Shown in pieces: positions 17,563-26,871 of a stretch of 64,000 bases of DNA. Below the pieces are notes generated by a model. It made no database searches. It saw only the letters and a list, made by a program, of their open reading frames with translations, and was not told the origin of the DNA. The stretch covers positions 1 through 64,000 of the forward strand of contig JAJRPM010000014.1 in the NCBI GenBank assembly GCA_024280775.1, written 5' to 3'. The translations under genes and the position numbers were made by a program. The stretch's first letter is position 1. Each line of letters opens with the position of its first letter. The stretch is from Candidatus Zixiibacteriota bacterium. GTDB lineage: Bacteria > Zixibacteria > MSB-5A5 > GN15 > JACZUZ01.

Positions 17563-20500
17563 CTACAAACTCATTTGCAGTCCCAAGCGCACTTCGCGCT
17601 CAGCGGCAAAATTCAACGGATTGTTCTCAAATACGCTACCACCCTGAATGATGCTACCTATAACAGTGCCAGCGCTTGCCAAACCTGTTGAAGAAAAGAC
17701 GCTACGCGGATATTTATTATTAAAGATATTATTGACCCACAGAATGGCGCTGTAGTCAATGCCGGCGAGACGGAAGTTCTTTTCAACACGTGTGTTGAAC
17801 AACAAGCGGCTCGGCCGACGGAAAGAATTCGGCTCCGGGGTTGTGCCCAACGGAAGTCTTAGATTCGGGAAGTCACGCGCCGGCGTAAAAGGCCTGCCGC
17901 TTTCGAATGTTCCCTCCAGACTCATCGTCCAGTCATCGAGAATCGGTATCCCGAAGAGCGAAGCATCACTTTTCTTCGGAACGATTAGCTGAACTGCTGT
18001 TTTCAGCAAATGACGCACATCAAAATCGAGAGCCTTTTCTCCGAGCGGCTGACGATCAATAGCGAAGTCATCCAGGAAGTTCTTGTTGGTCTGTGAGTCC
18101 TTTCCAAAAGCGAACGAATAGGTGTAATTAATTTCACCTGTAACAATACCACGACGCTTACTCAGGGTCATCTCAAAACCGCGGCTTCGCGCATACTGAC
18201 TGTTTTGGAACTGCCTGACACGGAGCGCTCCGATGCGGACATCGCCCTGAGCAACTTTGTCGAATTCATCTTTGTAATAACCACCGAGCGAGATCGAATA
18301 CGCGTCAGAAAGCGCGTACTGGACACCAAAACTATACTGAATGGTTTTTTCGAAATCCAAATTGTAGTTGCCGATTACATCGTTTCGGTCTGCGGAGGAA
18401 GAGTTTCTACCGTAGAGCAAATCAAATGTCGGCAACTGATAGAAGTGGCCATAGTTGAAGAATACTTTTGCTTTATCAGATATTGGATACGAGAAACCAA
18501 TTCTAGGGGAGAACTTTTGACGATCTCCGATAATCACACCGGTATTCAAATCATCGTTCAGCGCTACTTCAAGCAGACCGTCGGATTGCACAAAGAAATC
18601 CCAGCGGAAGCCAAGTGAAGCGATCATCGAACCGTATTCAAGTTTATCACGGAAATACACTGAACCCTGAGTCGGCTTGTAAGCGAAGAAGTCGCGCTGT
18701 GAACCAATTCCTTCAAAACCGCCGCCATCAGGCTTGCCATTTGAGCGCTGGTATGGACGACGAATGTCATTAAAGTCAAAATCATCGCTGTGGATTTCGA
18801 ATCCGGCCTTTAGGTCATGCTGTGTAAATGTGCGGTTGACCTTTATTTCTGCACCCAATGTGTTGACAGTAGTCCTGGTCCATCGTGCATCTGATGTATA
18901 GGAGCCCTGATCCAGGAATCCATCTCTTTGATCGTATTGGCCATTTCCATTTAGATCAACAAAGGTCTCACCCGGGTCATAGACGCCATTCGCTATATCA
19001 AACACACCGTTACCATTCAAATCAATAAACGGAATCCCGGGCGACCAGTTAGAGTCAACCGGACTGTCATATACGGAGTTTCTATTCAGATCCTGATTTT
19101 CGGGTCCAAGAGTAATCAAGAAAATGTCGATGCCCGGGTCATAAACACCATTGGCATTGACATCTGTAAACGGCTCACCGAGCGACTGGTCACCATCAAC
19201 AAACGGCTCGGCGTTGTCTTCGGCTATCTTATCACCTCTGGATTCATCGTATACACCATTACCATTTGTATCTTTGAACGGATCTCCGCGATCCCAAACT
19301 CCGTTACCGTTGCGGTCATTGAAAGTTTCGCCTTCCAAAAAGTCGACGAAGCCATTCTGATTAAACTGGAAGTCGCGAAGTACGACCAACTGACCAAGGG
19401 CCGGGTTACCCCAGGCGTTTCCGGTTTGCACATCAGTATATTGTACCACCTCACCAAAATTCTGCCTGGGACCGGAAAGCCCCGGACCATACGAAAGAGT
19501 ATCAGGAACCGTATTTACCAGCTCTTCAGGCGCGGTGTAGCGTCCGTCACCGTCACGGTCAGTATATGACTCCCATAAATCCTGCTGAAGGAATTCATCG
19601 GGGTTCATCACTAGACCCGGATTGAGCGGATTGGTTGTTCCGGTCGTAACTGTATTATGCTTGTAGGAGACAATCACTTCATAGTTAAAGTTATCCGCGA
19701 GCGAATGTGTCATTTTTACTGAAGCCAGCTTCCAATCACGTTGCCTCAGCGGAGCTGTTCCCGGTGTATACCTGTACTGCCAATCTCCCGGCAACCTGAA
19801 GGTCGGGTTTTTACTGAAGGTGCTTTGATAGGACACGATGAATCTCATGTTGTTACGCGGCCTAAAAGCTATGTTCGTGTTTAGATTGTATGAGTTACTC
19901 AGTCGTTCAGGCAAGCCTATACCGAGCAGGTTCGTCTTATCGAAGGCGCGGTTGCCAGTACCATTTATGTAATCAAACGGGTTGTAAGAGCCATTGCTTT
20001 TCTCCATTTCAGCATAGAAGAAATAGGTCAGCTCTTTGTCTTTCATGAAATTCAGACCAAGAGCAGGCAGAACTTTTGTGGAGAGGAATGGGTCTGGCCC
20101 GGCTAGTGTGAAACGGAAGTTATCGAAATCTCGCGAGAAAGTGTTCAGTTTTGCCGTTCCGAAGTCATCGGTTATGAAACGAGCGTTGAGAATCGTGCGA
20201 TTCGCAGGTCCGGTCTGTGAGGTAATCTTGATTACGCCCGAAAGCGCGTTACCATATTCAGGATCAAAGCCATCTTTGATAACCTGAATCTCAGCGGCGG
20301 AACCCGCCACCAAATCGATACCACCGATTACCGGTCCCGGTCCACCGACAGGGTCGCGGATATTTACTCCGTCAACGATGTAAGCAATTTCACCGGCTCG
20401 ACCGCCGCGAATGTGAATTTCACCCTGGTCAGACTTTACAACACCAGAAACCGTATTCAGCAAATCATCAACTGAGGTAACCGGGCGAGTCTTGATGCTC

Positions 20501-21006
20501 TTGCTGGTAATCTTGGTCATACTGCTGACTTCATACTTGTCGATTAACTGCTCACCATAGACTTCGATACTCTCTTTGAGATCAGTGGCTTCGGTTGCCA
20601 AGGACACATTGCTCTCGGCGGTCAGCTCTGAGTAAACGGTCATACCTGTGATAGTCTTGGTTTGGTACCCGACTGTTGTGTATTTCACAGTATATTCACC
20701 CGGGGGAACCAGGCGAATATTATAGCGGCCATTGACATCAGTAATCGAACCCATCTGGGTGCCTACGATTTGGACTGAGGCTCCCGGAATCGGCTCTTTG
20801 GTCTTGGCGTCTTTGACTACACCTTTGATTTGCCCATAGTCCACGGCCACGGCGCTATCAGCTAAAAACCCAACAGCAAAAGCCATAAACATGAAGGTGA
20901 AGAGCGAGCGTAACTTGCTTGATCCATTAGAACGGAAAGACCTTGAGCTTTCAACTACTTCGACTATAGATGAACTATTTCGCGATGTTTCTATCAATGA
21001 CCTCAT
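17563..21006 (-). CDS. TonB-dependent receptor with regulatory-like N-domain and Ca-binding-type Asp repeats
   Basis: An outer-membrane receptor of about 1147 residues. After a hydrophobic export signal (FTFMFMAFAVGFLADSAVAV) comes a carboxypeptidase-regulatory-like domain (IKGVVKDAKTKEPIPGASV...TDVNGRYNIRLVPPGEYTV), then a plug (VDDLLNTVSGVV...GEIHIRGGRAGEIAYIVDGVNIRDP) and a large barrel ending EVRLGLQMSL. Unusually, about residues 480-495 and 560-700 hold serial D-x-N/D-G-N/D-G-x-Y/W-D motifs like dockerin, EF-hand or thrombospondin type-3 repeats. Start: the ATG at 21006 has AAGGGA just upstream, better than the TTG at 21027. It heads an operon with the PorV-like barrel and the large lipoprotein. 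Substrate unknown. Confidence 0.92.
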   Translation of the reverse strand: MRSLIETSRNSSSIVEVVESSRSFRSNGSSKLRSLFTFMFMAFAVGFLADSAVAVDYGQIKGVVKDAKTKEPIPGASVQIVGTQMGSITDVNGRYNIRLVPPGEYTVKYTTVGYQTKTITGMTVYSELTAESNVSLATEATDLKESIEVYGEQLIDKYEVSSMTKITSKSIKTRPVTSVDDLLNTVSGVVKSDQGEIHIRGGRAGEIAYIVDGVNIRDPVGGPGPVIGGIDLVAGSAAEIQVIKDGFDPEYGNALSGVIKITSQTGPANRTILNARFITDDFGTAKLNTFSRDFDNFRFTLAGPDPFLSTKVLPALGLNFMKDKELTYFFYAEMEKSNGSYNPFDYINGTGNRAFDKTNLLGIGLPERLSNSYNLNTNIAFRPRNNMRFIVSYQSTFSKNPTFRLPGDWQYRYTPGTAPLRQRDWKLASVKMTHSLADNFNYEVIVSYKHNTVTTGTTNPLNPGLVMNPDEFLQQDLWESYTDRDGDGRYTAPEELVNTVPDTLSYGPGLSGPRQNFGEVVQYTDVQTGNAWGNPALGQLVVLRDFQFNQNGFVDFLEGETFNDRNGNGVWDRGDPFKDTNGNGVYDESRGDKIAEDNAEPFVDGDQSLGEPFTDVNANGVYDPGIDIFLITLGPENQDLNRNSVYDSPVDSNWSPGIPFIDLNGNGVFDIANGVYDPGETFVDLNGNGQYDQRDGFLDQGSYTSDARWTRTTVNTLGAEIKVNRTFTQHDLKAGFEIHSDDFDFNDIRRPYQRSNGKPDGGGFEGIGSQRDFFAYKPTQGSVYFRDKLEYGSMIASLGFRWDFFVQSDGLLEVALNDDLNTGVIIGDRQKFSPRIGFSYPISDKAKVFFNYGHFYQLPTFDLLYGRNSSSADRNDVIGNYNLDFEKTIQYSFGVQYALSDAYSISLGGYYKDEFDKVAQGDVRIGALRVRQFQNSQYARSRGFEMTLSKRRGIVTGEINYTYSFAFGKDSQTNKNFLDDFAIDRQPLGEKALDFDVRHLLKTAVQLIVPKKSDASLFGIPILDDWTMSLEGTFESGRPFTPARDFPNLRLPLGTTPEPNSFRRPSRLLFNTRVEKNFRLAGIDYSAILWVNNIFNNKYPRSVFSSTGLASAGTVIGSIIQGGSVFENNPLNFAAEREVRLGLQMSL

Positions 21007-21842
21007 ACGATTCCCTTTGATTCTCAAACGCTTGTATTTGCGCTTAAGACATTACCTCAGAATTGATGTTCGTAATCCAGCCCTGCGCCACCTGCGCCTG
21101 GATCGAAATTGTTTAACTCGGGCTTTTCCCGTCTATATTTATGGTCTGCTGACCTCCACTAACCGTCATTGTTTGCAACGAGCGATAGCGGCAATTATCA
21201 AGAATGTTTTGTCTCATACAAATCAATGTTAACTCTGCGCTGATTACTAACTTACTATTTTTCTGCTGTTTCTAAATCTTTATCGCTTCAGAATTACTGT
21301 CTGCTTGTATAAACTTTGGTGTGTCGTCTTTGACACTAGTAATTCACCTCGAAAGTAGTCACATGACTTTGCCTTACATGATTGTTGCTTCACATAAACT
21401 ATGATTAACAACTATGCTAAATGCGCTTTGTTTCTGTAAGGGATTTGCTCCGCCTCGGAGCTACTTTTGTGAGGATTGTCGTATCACCCTGCTTAATGAA
21501 TCTTCTACCTGAATCGCCTTGCTCTTCCCCTCAAAGACAGCAGGGGCGACATTGACTAATAATAATAGCTTCCCCTATAGGAAGTCAAGCCAAATGGTCT
21601 CCTAACATTAGGATTCGACACTATAGATCCTTGCTCGTTACCTCCTTTGACTTCTTGTGGCTCCGCCACGAAAGGCTGTTTGTACCATTAAATCGCACAA
21701 CTAGAATCGCACAACCAGAATCGCACAACTGAAACCCTTGCAGCAACTCTATCCACCCACTCGATGATAGGCTCCCCTAAGATTGGGAGACAAAATCGAC
21801 CATATCCCCCATATCCCCAAAATATCCGTTGTTTCCATCGAA
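21007..21842. other. long intergenic region with tandem repeats and small hairpins
   Basis: About 835 bases without a convincing gene, upstream of the receptor operon and beyond the end of the lipoyl-transferase gene. It holds a perfect small hairpin GCTCCG-CCT-CGGAGC around 21451-21465, a three-copy 14-bp tandem repeat (21691-21732), and one 32-codon ORF with paired Cys (21414-21512) that lacks a ribosome-binding site. The receptor promoter should lie near its left end; I could not pick a convincing -35/-10 pair. Confidence 0.55.
21691..21732. repeat. three-copy 14-bp tandem repeat
   Basis: AATCGCACAACTAG (21691-21704), AATCGCACAACCAG (21705-21718) and AATCGCACAACTGA (21719-21732): three head-to-tail copies differing at one to three positions. 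Noncoding. Confidence 0.85.
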
Positions 21843-22955
21843 TCAACATGAGGCGTCAACATGAGGTGTGAGGCGAGAGATGTGAGGTGAAAAATGCGAG
21901 GAATCAGGCTTTGAGCTCCGGCTTAAGCTGGAAATGTTTTTGGACGCCTCGCCATTGGCGGCAATACTATCATTATCGGCAATTAGCCGTAAAACTTCGT
22001 CTTGTTGGCTTGGATTCAAGCGCGGCGAAGTCAGAGCGCTCCCGAATGTGGCGCTGAAAGCAGAGCGAAGCTCAGATGGGACGAGAATCTGGGACTCTCC
22101 CCTTTCTGATGCGAAACCAGGCTCAAGGTTTTGCGGTTCAGTTATATACGAACAAGCGGCGCGCTTCTCCCCTGAAGTATAACACTCGGATAGGGGTGTT
22201 TTGTTTCCGATTTGGCCTATTTCTTTTTTTGGTCTCTCGAATAATGCCGGATGAGAAACAACCCCTGCGAGCTTGATAGATCCATGCTGGAAGAACCGTC
22301 CGGCTCTTACACGTTGCGCCGATGCAATGATTTTGCGGCCATCTACGGTAATCTCATGTCGCGCGGCAGAAACGAAACAATGCGGACTTTGACGATTTGC
22401 CCGGTGCGAGGGCACATACCCCGACTGCTTTTCGACACTGGCGTTTATCCCTGCGCCTCTTAGGAAAAGTAGCAGTGACTCAACAATCAGACACGATATA
22501 TATCTTTGAGCGACAACAGGATCGCCCTGCTTGGGAATCTGTGTAGCAAATGAGTATGTCAACTCTGTCGAATCGTGATATATCGCTCTTCCACCTGTTA
22601 CTCTACGAATAGCTACCTCATCGGGGCCGAGTAAATCAACATCCAAGGCCCTTGCCCAGCTTTGATTTCGCCCGATGCTAATCCCCGCCGGACTCCAACG
22701 GTAGATTCTGAGCATAGCCTGATTGGACTCCAGCGGCGCCAACTCGGACATCCAGGAATCAATCGCCATGTTCACTGTCGGCGAATGAGCCTGCCCGTCG
22801 GCATAATCATCAGCCAAGCATACCTCCGAAGGCGAAGTTGGCAACGAATCTGTGATTTGGTCTTTTTTCACATTGCTATCATCAGGTAAAGAGTTCAGTG
22901 AAATAGAAATCTCTGGTAGCGCCACCCTCTCAAGGTCCCCATGAGGTTCCAACAC
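21843..22955 (-). CDS. lipoate/octanoate protein transferase-family protein (LplA/LipM-like)
   Basis: A 370-residue member of the biotin/lipoate ligase fold. Seen: NMAIDSWM (domain start near residue 62), LRIYRWSPAGISIGRNQ, RRVTGGRAIYHDSTELTYSFA, and HCFVSAARHEITVDGRKIIASAQRVRAGRFFQHGSI, which holds the catalytic Lys of LplA-type enzymes and a Cys at the place where LipM-type octanoyltransferases carry their nucleophile. The role is attaching lipoyl or octanoyl groups to E2/GcvH proteins; ligase versus transferase cannot be decided. The first 50 residues and the last 35 are low-complexity, and the C-terminus (HISRLTPHVD) is encoded by a degenerate CCTCACACCTCA-like minisatellite, so both ends may be eroded or extended. 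The called start is GTG with no clear ribosome-binding site. Confidence 0.85.
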   Translation of the reverse strand: MLEPHGDLERVALPEISISLNSLPDDSNVKKDQITDSLPTSPSEVCLADDYADGQAHSPTVNMAIDSWMSELAPLESNQAMLRIYRWSPAGISIGRNQSWARALDVDLLGPDEVAIRRVTGGRAIYHDSTELTYSFATQIPKQGDPVVAQRYISCLIVESLLLFLRGAGINASVEKQSGYVPSHRANRQSPHCFVSAARHEITVDGRKIIASAQRVRAGRFFQHGSIKLAGVVSHPALFERPKKEIGQIGNKTPLSECYTSGEKRAACSYITEPQNLEPGFASERGESQILVPSELRSAFSATFGSALTSPRLNPSQQDEVLRLIADNDSIAANGEASKNISSLSRSSKPDSSHFSPHISRLTPHVDASC

Positions 22956-23370
22956 AGTGATGAAAAAAAGTCATCGGCTCACGCCTGTCAAGTTTCTTGC
23001 CACTTTATCGACTGGAGCACGACCACCAAGCCTTCCCAGGCTAGGCAGTCCGCCTCTACAGTAGCTACATAAGTAGTTACATAAGCGGCGCCAATATTCG
23101 GCAGTTAGCGCAACTCGTTACAGTGCAACACGTTGACGGCTATCAACCCATGGGCGGGAGAGAGCGGACGCAATAGTTGCGTCAAACCCTTATCGACGCA
23201 TAGCCTTCACTATCTAACCCCTTGACTAGCAAGCGCTTACTGCTGGCCCGGTGATAGCTCAAATAATAATGTAGAAAGTTGATTCGCAGGCGCGTACGAA
23301 CCGGTGACGATTCAGGGTAGAACAAGATGTAATGGATGGATGGAATTGATGAAAAAGCGGGAAGGCCGAG
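22956..23370. other. intergenic region with small repeats
   Basis: No gene seen in 415 bases. It contains a 12-bp tandem duplication GTAGCTACATAA/GTAGTTACATAA (23061-23084) and a perfect hairpin GACGCAA-TAG-TTGCGTC (23167-23183) without a T run. It separates the lipoyl-transferase gene from the end of the sigma54 activator, both on the minus strand. Confidence 0.5.
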
Positions 23371-25098
23371 CTAGTGAATCGGGCCTATGCCTTGGACATT
23401 GATATCGTATTGTTTGATTTTCAAACGCAGAGTTGATTCGGGAATGTTCAACTTGGCCGCGGCGTGTTTTTTCACACCCTGAGATTGTTCGAGGGCTTTG
23501 GAGATGAAACGTTTTTCATGCGCGGCAATGAAATCATAAAGCGAGAAATCTATCCCCTCATTTTGGGAATCCGGAACCAGCAATTGATCGTCAATTGCGA
23601 AATCTGCAATGGAGCTGACAGAAGAGGCGCCTACTTCTCCGATTATTTTGGAGGAAAGCAAACCGGGGGTGACACGCTTTTCTTCGCCGCATATTAAGCA
23701 GAGTTTCTTTATTTCATTTTCAAGCTCACGTACATTGCCCGGCCAGTCATATTTAACAAGTGCAGTAATAGCATCGGCAACAAATGTAACACCGGTGTCA
23801 GCGCTGAAACGTTCGATTAGCAGAGGGATATCTTCGCGGCGTTCGCGTAAGGCAGGTAAATGGAAGCAAAGCGCTGAAAGACGGTAATAGAGATCACGCC
23901 GGAAAGTTCCTTTCTCCATTGCTACTTGCAAGTCTACATGTGTTGCGGAGATAATTCGCACATCCACTTTGCGCGGGATTGACTCACCGAGCCGAACAAC
24001 TTCTTTTTCTTCCAGAACTCTGAGTATCTTTGCTTGAACGGTAAGCGGCATATCCCCGATTTCATCGAGGAAGAAAGCGCCGCCATCGGCCTCTTCAAAA
24101 AGCCCGGGCTTGTCCTGATCGGCTCCGGTGAAAGCCCCGCGTTTGTAACCAAACAATTCAGATTCGAGAAGGGTCTCAGGCAATGCGGCGCAGTTAACCG
24201 AAATGAATCTCTTGTCACGTCGATTTGAGTTATAGTGGATGGCTTTGGCCAACAGGTCTTTGCCGCAACCAGTTTCTCCGGTGATAGTAATTGAGATATC
24301 CGAATCCACGACCTGACGAACGCGCGAGAGAAGCTCAAGCATCTTGGAGTTCTGAGTCAGAATACTCGGGAACCCGACTTTCTCCTGCATTTGTTCTTTC
24401 AGGCGCTTGTTGTCTTCGAGCAGGCGAGTTTTTTGTGATTGCGCCAACTCCAAAGCTACAAAGTCAGAGAAACCAACCGCCAAGTCTAACTCTTCCTGGC
24501 AGAACGGCTGAAACTCATCGCATGCGCCAGCCTGCGCTCTTTTCGATGAAGAGCCGGAGCGATCGCAGAGACGATCAAGATACATATAGCCAATTGTCTC
24601 ATTTGCTACGCGCAGAGGCGCCACTATCAAGCTGGCGACTGTCACCTTCCCGGATGCGGGAGCTAACTCGTTTATGTATGGATCAACTATTGAATCGAAA
24701 ATGATTGTCGGACGGTCTGAGGAGAACTCCTCACCGAGCATTTTTCTAAAGGAGCTTATAAAAGTTTCGCGCTCATTCTCAATCATTCCAGGCGAGCTGA
24801 AAATATCTTTGCTTACATCAAATGTGTCACCATCGGCAATAGCGCCATCTGATGACAATATGATAGCTCTATCGGCTCCGGTTCTTGTGCGCAGAGTCTC
24901 TATGGTTTTGAAAATATCGCCACTATGGAATGAACTGTAATCACCTTCTCCGGCAAAGCCACCGAAAAGATTGAAAGGATTGGCTCGTGACATTGAATGC
25001 GCGACCGCATCGGTGGCATAGGAGCTAAGCGCAGATTCGACTTTGCGAAGCTTTGAGCTATCACCAATTGACTCGAACAATTTTCGAGCTCTACGCAA
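23371..25098 (-). CDS. sigma54-dependent transcriptional activator, C-terminal part (GAF, AAA+, Fis-type HTH)
   Basis: Seen: a GAF-like sensory region (about residues 60-220, including VTVASLIVAPLRVANETIGYMYLD), then a complete AAA+ activator domain with Walker A GETGCGKD, the sigma54-contact loop GAFTGA, Walker B GGAFFLDEIGD and an arginine-finger region. It ends with a Fis-type helix-turn-helix (HAAAKLNIPESTLRLKIKQY). The first codon is a TTG inside what reads as TPR sequence. The same frame continues upstream as FETLGITVYTAEAEFAYA up to about 25197 and joins the TPR protein 25179-26435 in another frame. I read the two as one gene split by a frameshift. It would activate sigma54 promoters in response to a GAF/TPR-sensed signal; the target is unknown. 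Confidence 0.88.
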   Translation of the reverse strand: MRRARKLFESIGDSSKLRKVESALSSYATDAVAHSMSRANPFNLFGGFAGEGDYSSFHSGDIFKTIETLRTRTGADRAIILSSDGAIADGDTFDVSKDIFSSPGMIENERETFISSFRKMLGEEFSSDRPTIIFDSIVDPYINELAPASGKVTVASLIVAPLRVANETIGYMYLDRLCDRSGSSSKRAQAGACDEFQPFCQEELDLAVGFSDFVALELAQSQKTRLLEDNKRLKEQMQEKVGFPSILTQNSKMLELLSRVRQVVDSDISITITGETGCGKDLLAKAIHYNSNRRDKRFISVNCAALPETLLESELFGYKRGAFTGADQDKPGLFEEADGGAFFLDEIGDMPLTVQAKILRVLEEKEVVRLGESIPRKVDVRIISATHVDLQVAMEKGTFRRDLYYRLSALCFHLPALRERREDIPLLIERFSADTGVTFVADAITALVKYDWPGNVRELENEIKKLCLICGEEKRVTPGLLSSKIIGEVGASSVSSIADFAIDDQLLVPDSQNEGIDFSLYDFIAAHEKRFISKALEQSQGVKKHAAAKLNIPESTLRLKIKQYDINVQGIGPIH

Positions 25099-25178
25099 TG
25101 GAGCGTAGCCATCGTCAAATTTTCCGCAACGGAAACATGAAGCCGCATAGGCAAATTCAGCTTCGGCGGTATAGACAG

Positions 25179-26435
25179 TTATTCCCAGGGTTTCGAATAA
25201 GCTACCGCTTCTTTTAGCGCCTTGCGTGATTTGTCGTTATCAGCGGCTCCGTAAACATCTGGCGCGCGAAGCAAGGAACGGCCAAGTAACAAAGGATCAC
25301 CAATCTCCCGCAGTACTGAGAGACCCATCTCATATTGGTGCGTCGCCTGTTCGTCGGTGAACTCGCGATTGTCATTGCGCTCGGCATGCAATTGACCGAG
25401 CAAGACATGGCAAACTCCCAACTCCACACGTTCACCAAGTATTGAACATCTCTCAAGAGTCTTTTGCACCATCACAAAAGCATCGTCAGTCAACTCTAAT
25501 CCCATGAGAGCCTCGGTAAGTAGTCTGCCGATTTGTGTGATTAACGCAGATTCAGGGGCTAACTTTTTCGATGCGGCTAAAGTCTTGGTCAAACTGGTGC
25601 GGGCCAATAAATAGTCGCCTTGCAGAATAGCCAAATGACCGCGGTATTCAGCAAGATTGAGACGCTCACGACTGAAGTTGTTTTTTTCTATTAATTCGTC
25701 AGCTTTGGAGAAGTATTCATTGCAAGCGCCGAACTCACGTTTCAAGCTACTTAAATAACCCAGGGATAGATATTTGCGAACAGCAGGTAACTCCAGCTTG
25801 TTCTTGAGATCATGTTCCAAGGCTCCACTGAGAAGTTTCTCAGCCTCGTCCCATCTACCAGTATAAATGTGCAAGCGCCCCAGATTACTTTTCAGTAATT
25901 GCTCGCGGCCTTTATCACCCTGAGAAAGAATCAGCGCATCCTGCAGGAACTCGGTTGCCTTGGCGTATTCAGAGCGGATTGAGGCGACTTTGGCTAATTC
26001 ATTGAGTCCCAAAGCCACACCCGGGCGATGCTCAGCGCGTCGGAAAGCGGAAATTGCGTCACGCGCTCGCATTTCGGCGTCGGTTAGTTCGCCTATGAGA
26101 GAATAGCATTTTGAGAGATTCCAGAGAGTTCGTCCGACACGACGATTGAGAGCCGAGGGGGCCAGCAGTTCTAATGCGGAGACACCAGCAGTGATTGCCT
26201 CTTCATAGTCGCCACCCAGTAGATTGGCCTCGCAACACAGCGCAAGGTATAACCCGCGCTCCAAACCGGGAGACTGATAAGTCGCCGGGTCCAGTTTCCA
26301 TAGCTCCTCGATAGCAATCTGAGGCCGTCTAAGAATAAACAATTCTTCGACAGACAGCAGATGCTGGTCAAATTCGGCCATTTGATGTGAGGACGGATTA
26401 ATCATTTCGCACGGCGCTGAAGCAAACGGCAGCAA
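25179..26435 (-). CDS. TPR-repeat N-terminal part of the same sigma54 activator (frameshifted)
   Basis: 418 residues of helical TPR-like repeats (for example EEAITAGVSALELLAPSALNRRVGRTLWNLSKCYSLIGELTDAEMRARDAI). It ends abruptly ...KALKEAVAYSKPWE-stop. Reading one extra base after VAY gives FETLGITVYTAEAEFAYAASCF, a natural TPR continuation that runs into the GAF-AAA protein. The parts together would be about 1010 residues, the TPR-GAF-AAA-HTH architecture common in FCB-type genomes. The start is uncertain: TTG at 26435, or ATG at 26405 or 26381; no strong ribosome-binding site separates them. If the lesion is real, this fragment lacks any output domain. Confidence 0.85.
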   Translation of the reverse strand: MLPFASAPCEMINPSSHQMAEFDQHLLSVEELFILRRPQIAIEELWKLDPATYQSPGLERGLYLALCCEANLLGGDYEEAITAGVSALELLAPSALNRRVGRTLWNLSKCYSLIGELTDAEMRARDAISAFRRAEHRPGVALGLNELAKVASIRSEYAKATEFLQDALILSQGDKGREQLLKSNLGRLHIYTGRWDEAEKLLSGALEHDLKNKLELPAVRKYLSLGYLSSLKREFGACNEYFSKADELIEKNNFSRERLNLAEYRGHLAILQGDYLLARTSLTKTLAASKKLAPESALITQIGRLLTEALMGLELTDDAFVMVQKTLERCSILGERVELGVCHVLLGQLHAERNDNREFTDEQATHQYEMGLSVLREIGDPLLLGRSLLRAPDVYGAADNDKSRKALKEAVAYSKPWE

Positions 26436-26535
26436 TTATTGCCTACGGTGGGTACCACTCGCTCAGCCCTCTCCTGTTCCTAAGTTTAGACGCTATCTTT
26501 TAGAGCACATACATCTTTTTGCTTCACTCCTGATG

Positions 26536-26871
26536 CTAAAAGTCTTTCTGCTGGCTCGTCTCAGTTCTGCTATCTGGACGTTCGAGGGCGCTACTACCTA
26601 TGAAAACATAACTTGAAATCAGGTAGCTGACGCTCTGGCTGACGAAGGTAAGAAGCCCATCAGCGCCGATATAAGCATTCCCGAAATAAACAAGAATACC
26701 GCCACCGCCTGGATCCGGATTGCCAGACCCAGTTCCTGAATCGGGATTCGTGCCGCCGGAAGAACCGTCGGAATCCCAGGGATTCTCACCACCAAAAGCG
26801 GACATTGAAACAAAGCTCAACATCAAGACAAGGCACAGAAGAGTGGTCAATCTCTTGAGTATCTCTTTCAT
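26536..26871 (-). CDS. small secreted Gly/Asp-rich protein of unknown function
   Basis: A 111-residue protein with a clear signal peptide (ILKRLTTLLCLVLMLSFVSMSAFG), then a short Gly/Asp/Ser/Pro-rich linker (DSDGSSGGTNPDSGTGSGNPDPGGGG), a hydrophobic stretch and a charged end. ATG at 26871 has AGGCGAG upstream; a TATAAT-like -10 (26938-26943, minus) lies about 70 bases upstream without a good -35. The linker resembles calcium-binding Asp-rich linkers of exported proteins. No family recognised. Confidence 0.6.
   Translation of the reverse strand: MKEILKRLTTLLCLVLMLSFVSMSAFGGENPWDSDGSSGGTNPDSGTGSGNPDPGGGGILVYFGNAYIGADGLLTFVSQSVSYLISSYVFIGSSALERPDSRTETSQQKDF

Noticed and set aside
22985-23005. 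Possible sigma54 promoter (TGGCAAG...TTGAC, minus strand)
   Set aside because: The -12 element has GA in place of the essential GC, so it does not meet the consensus.
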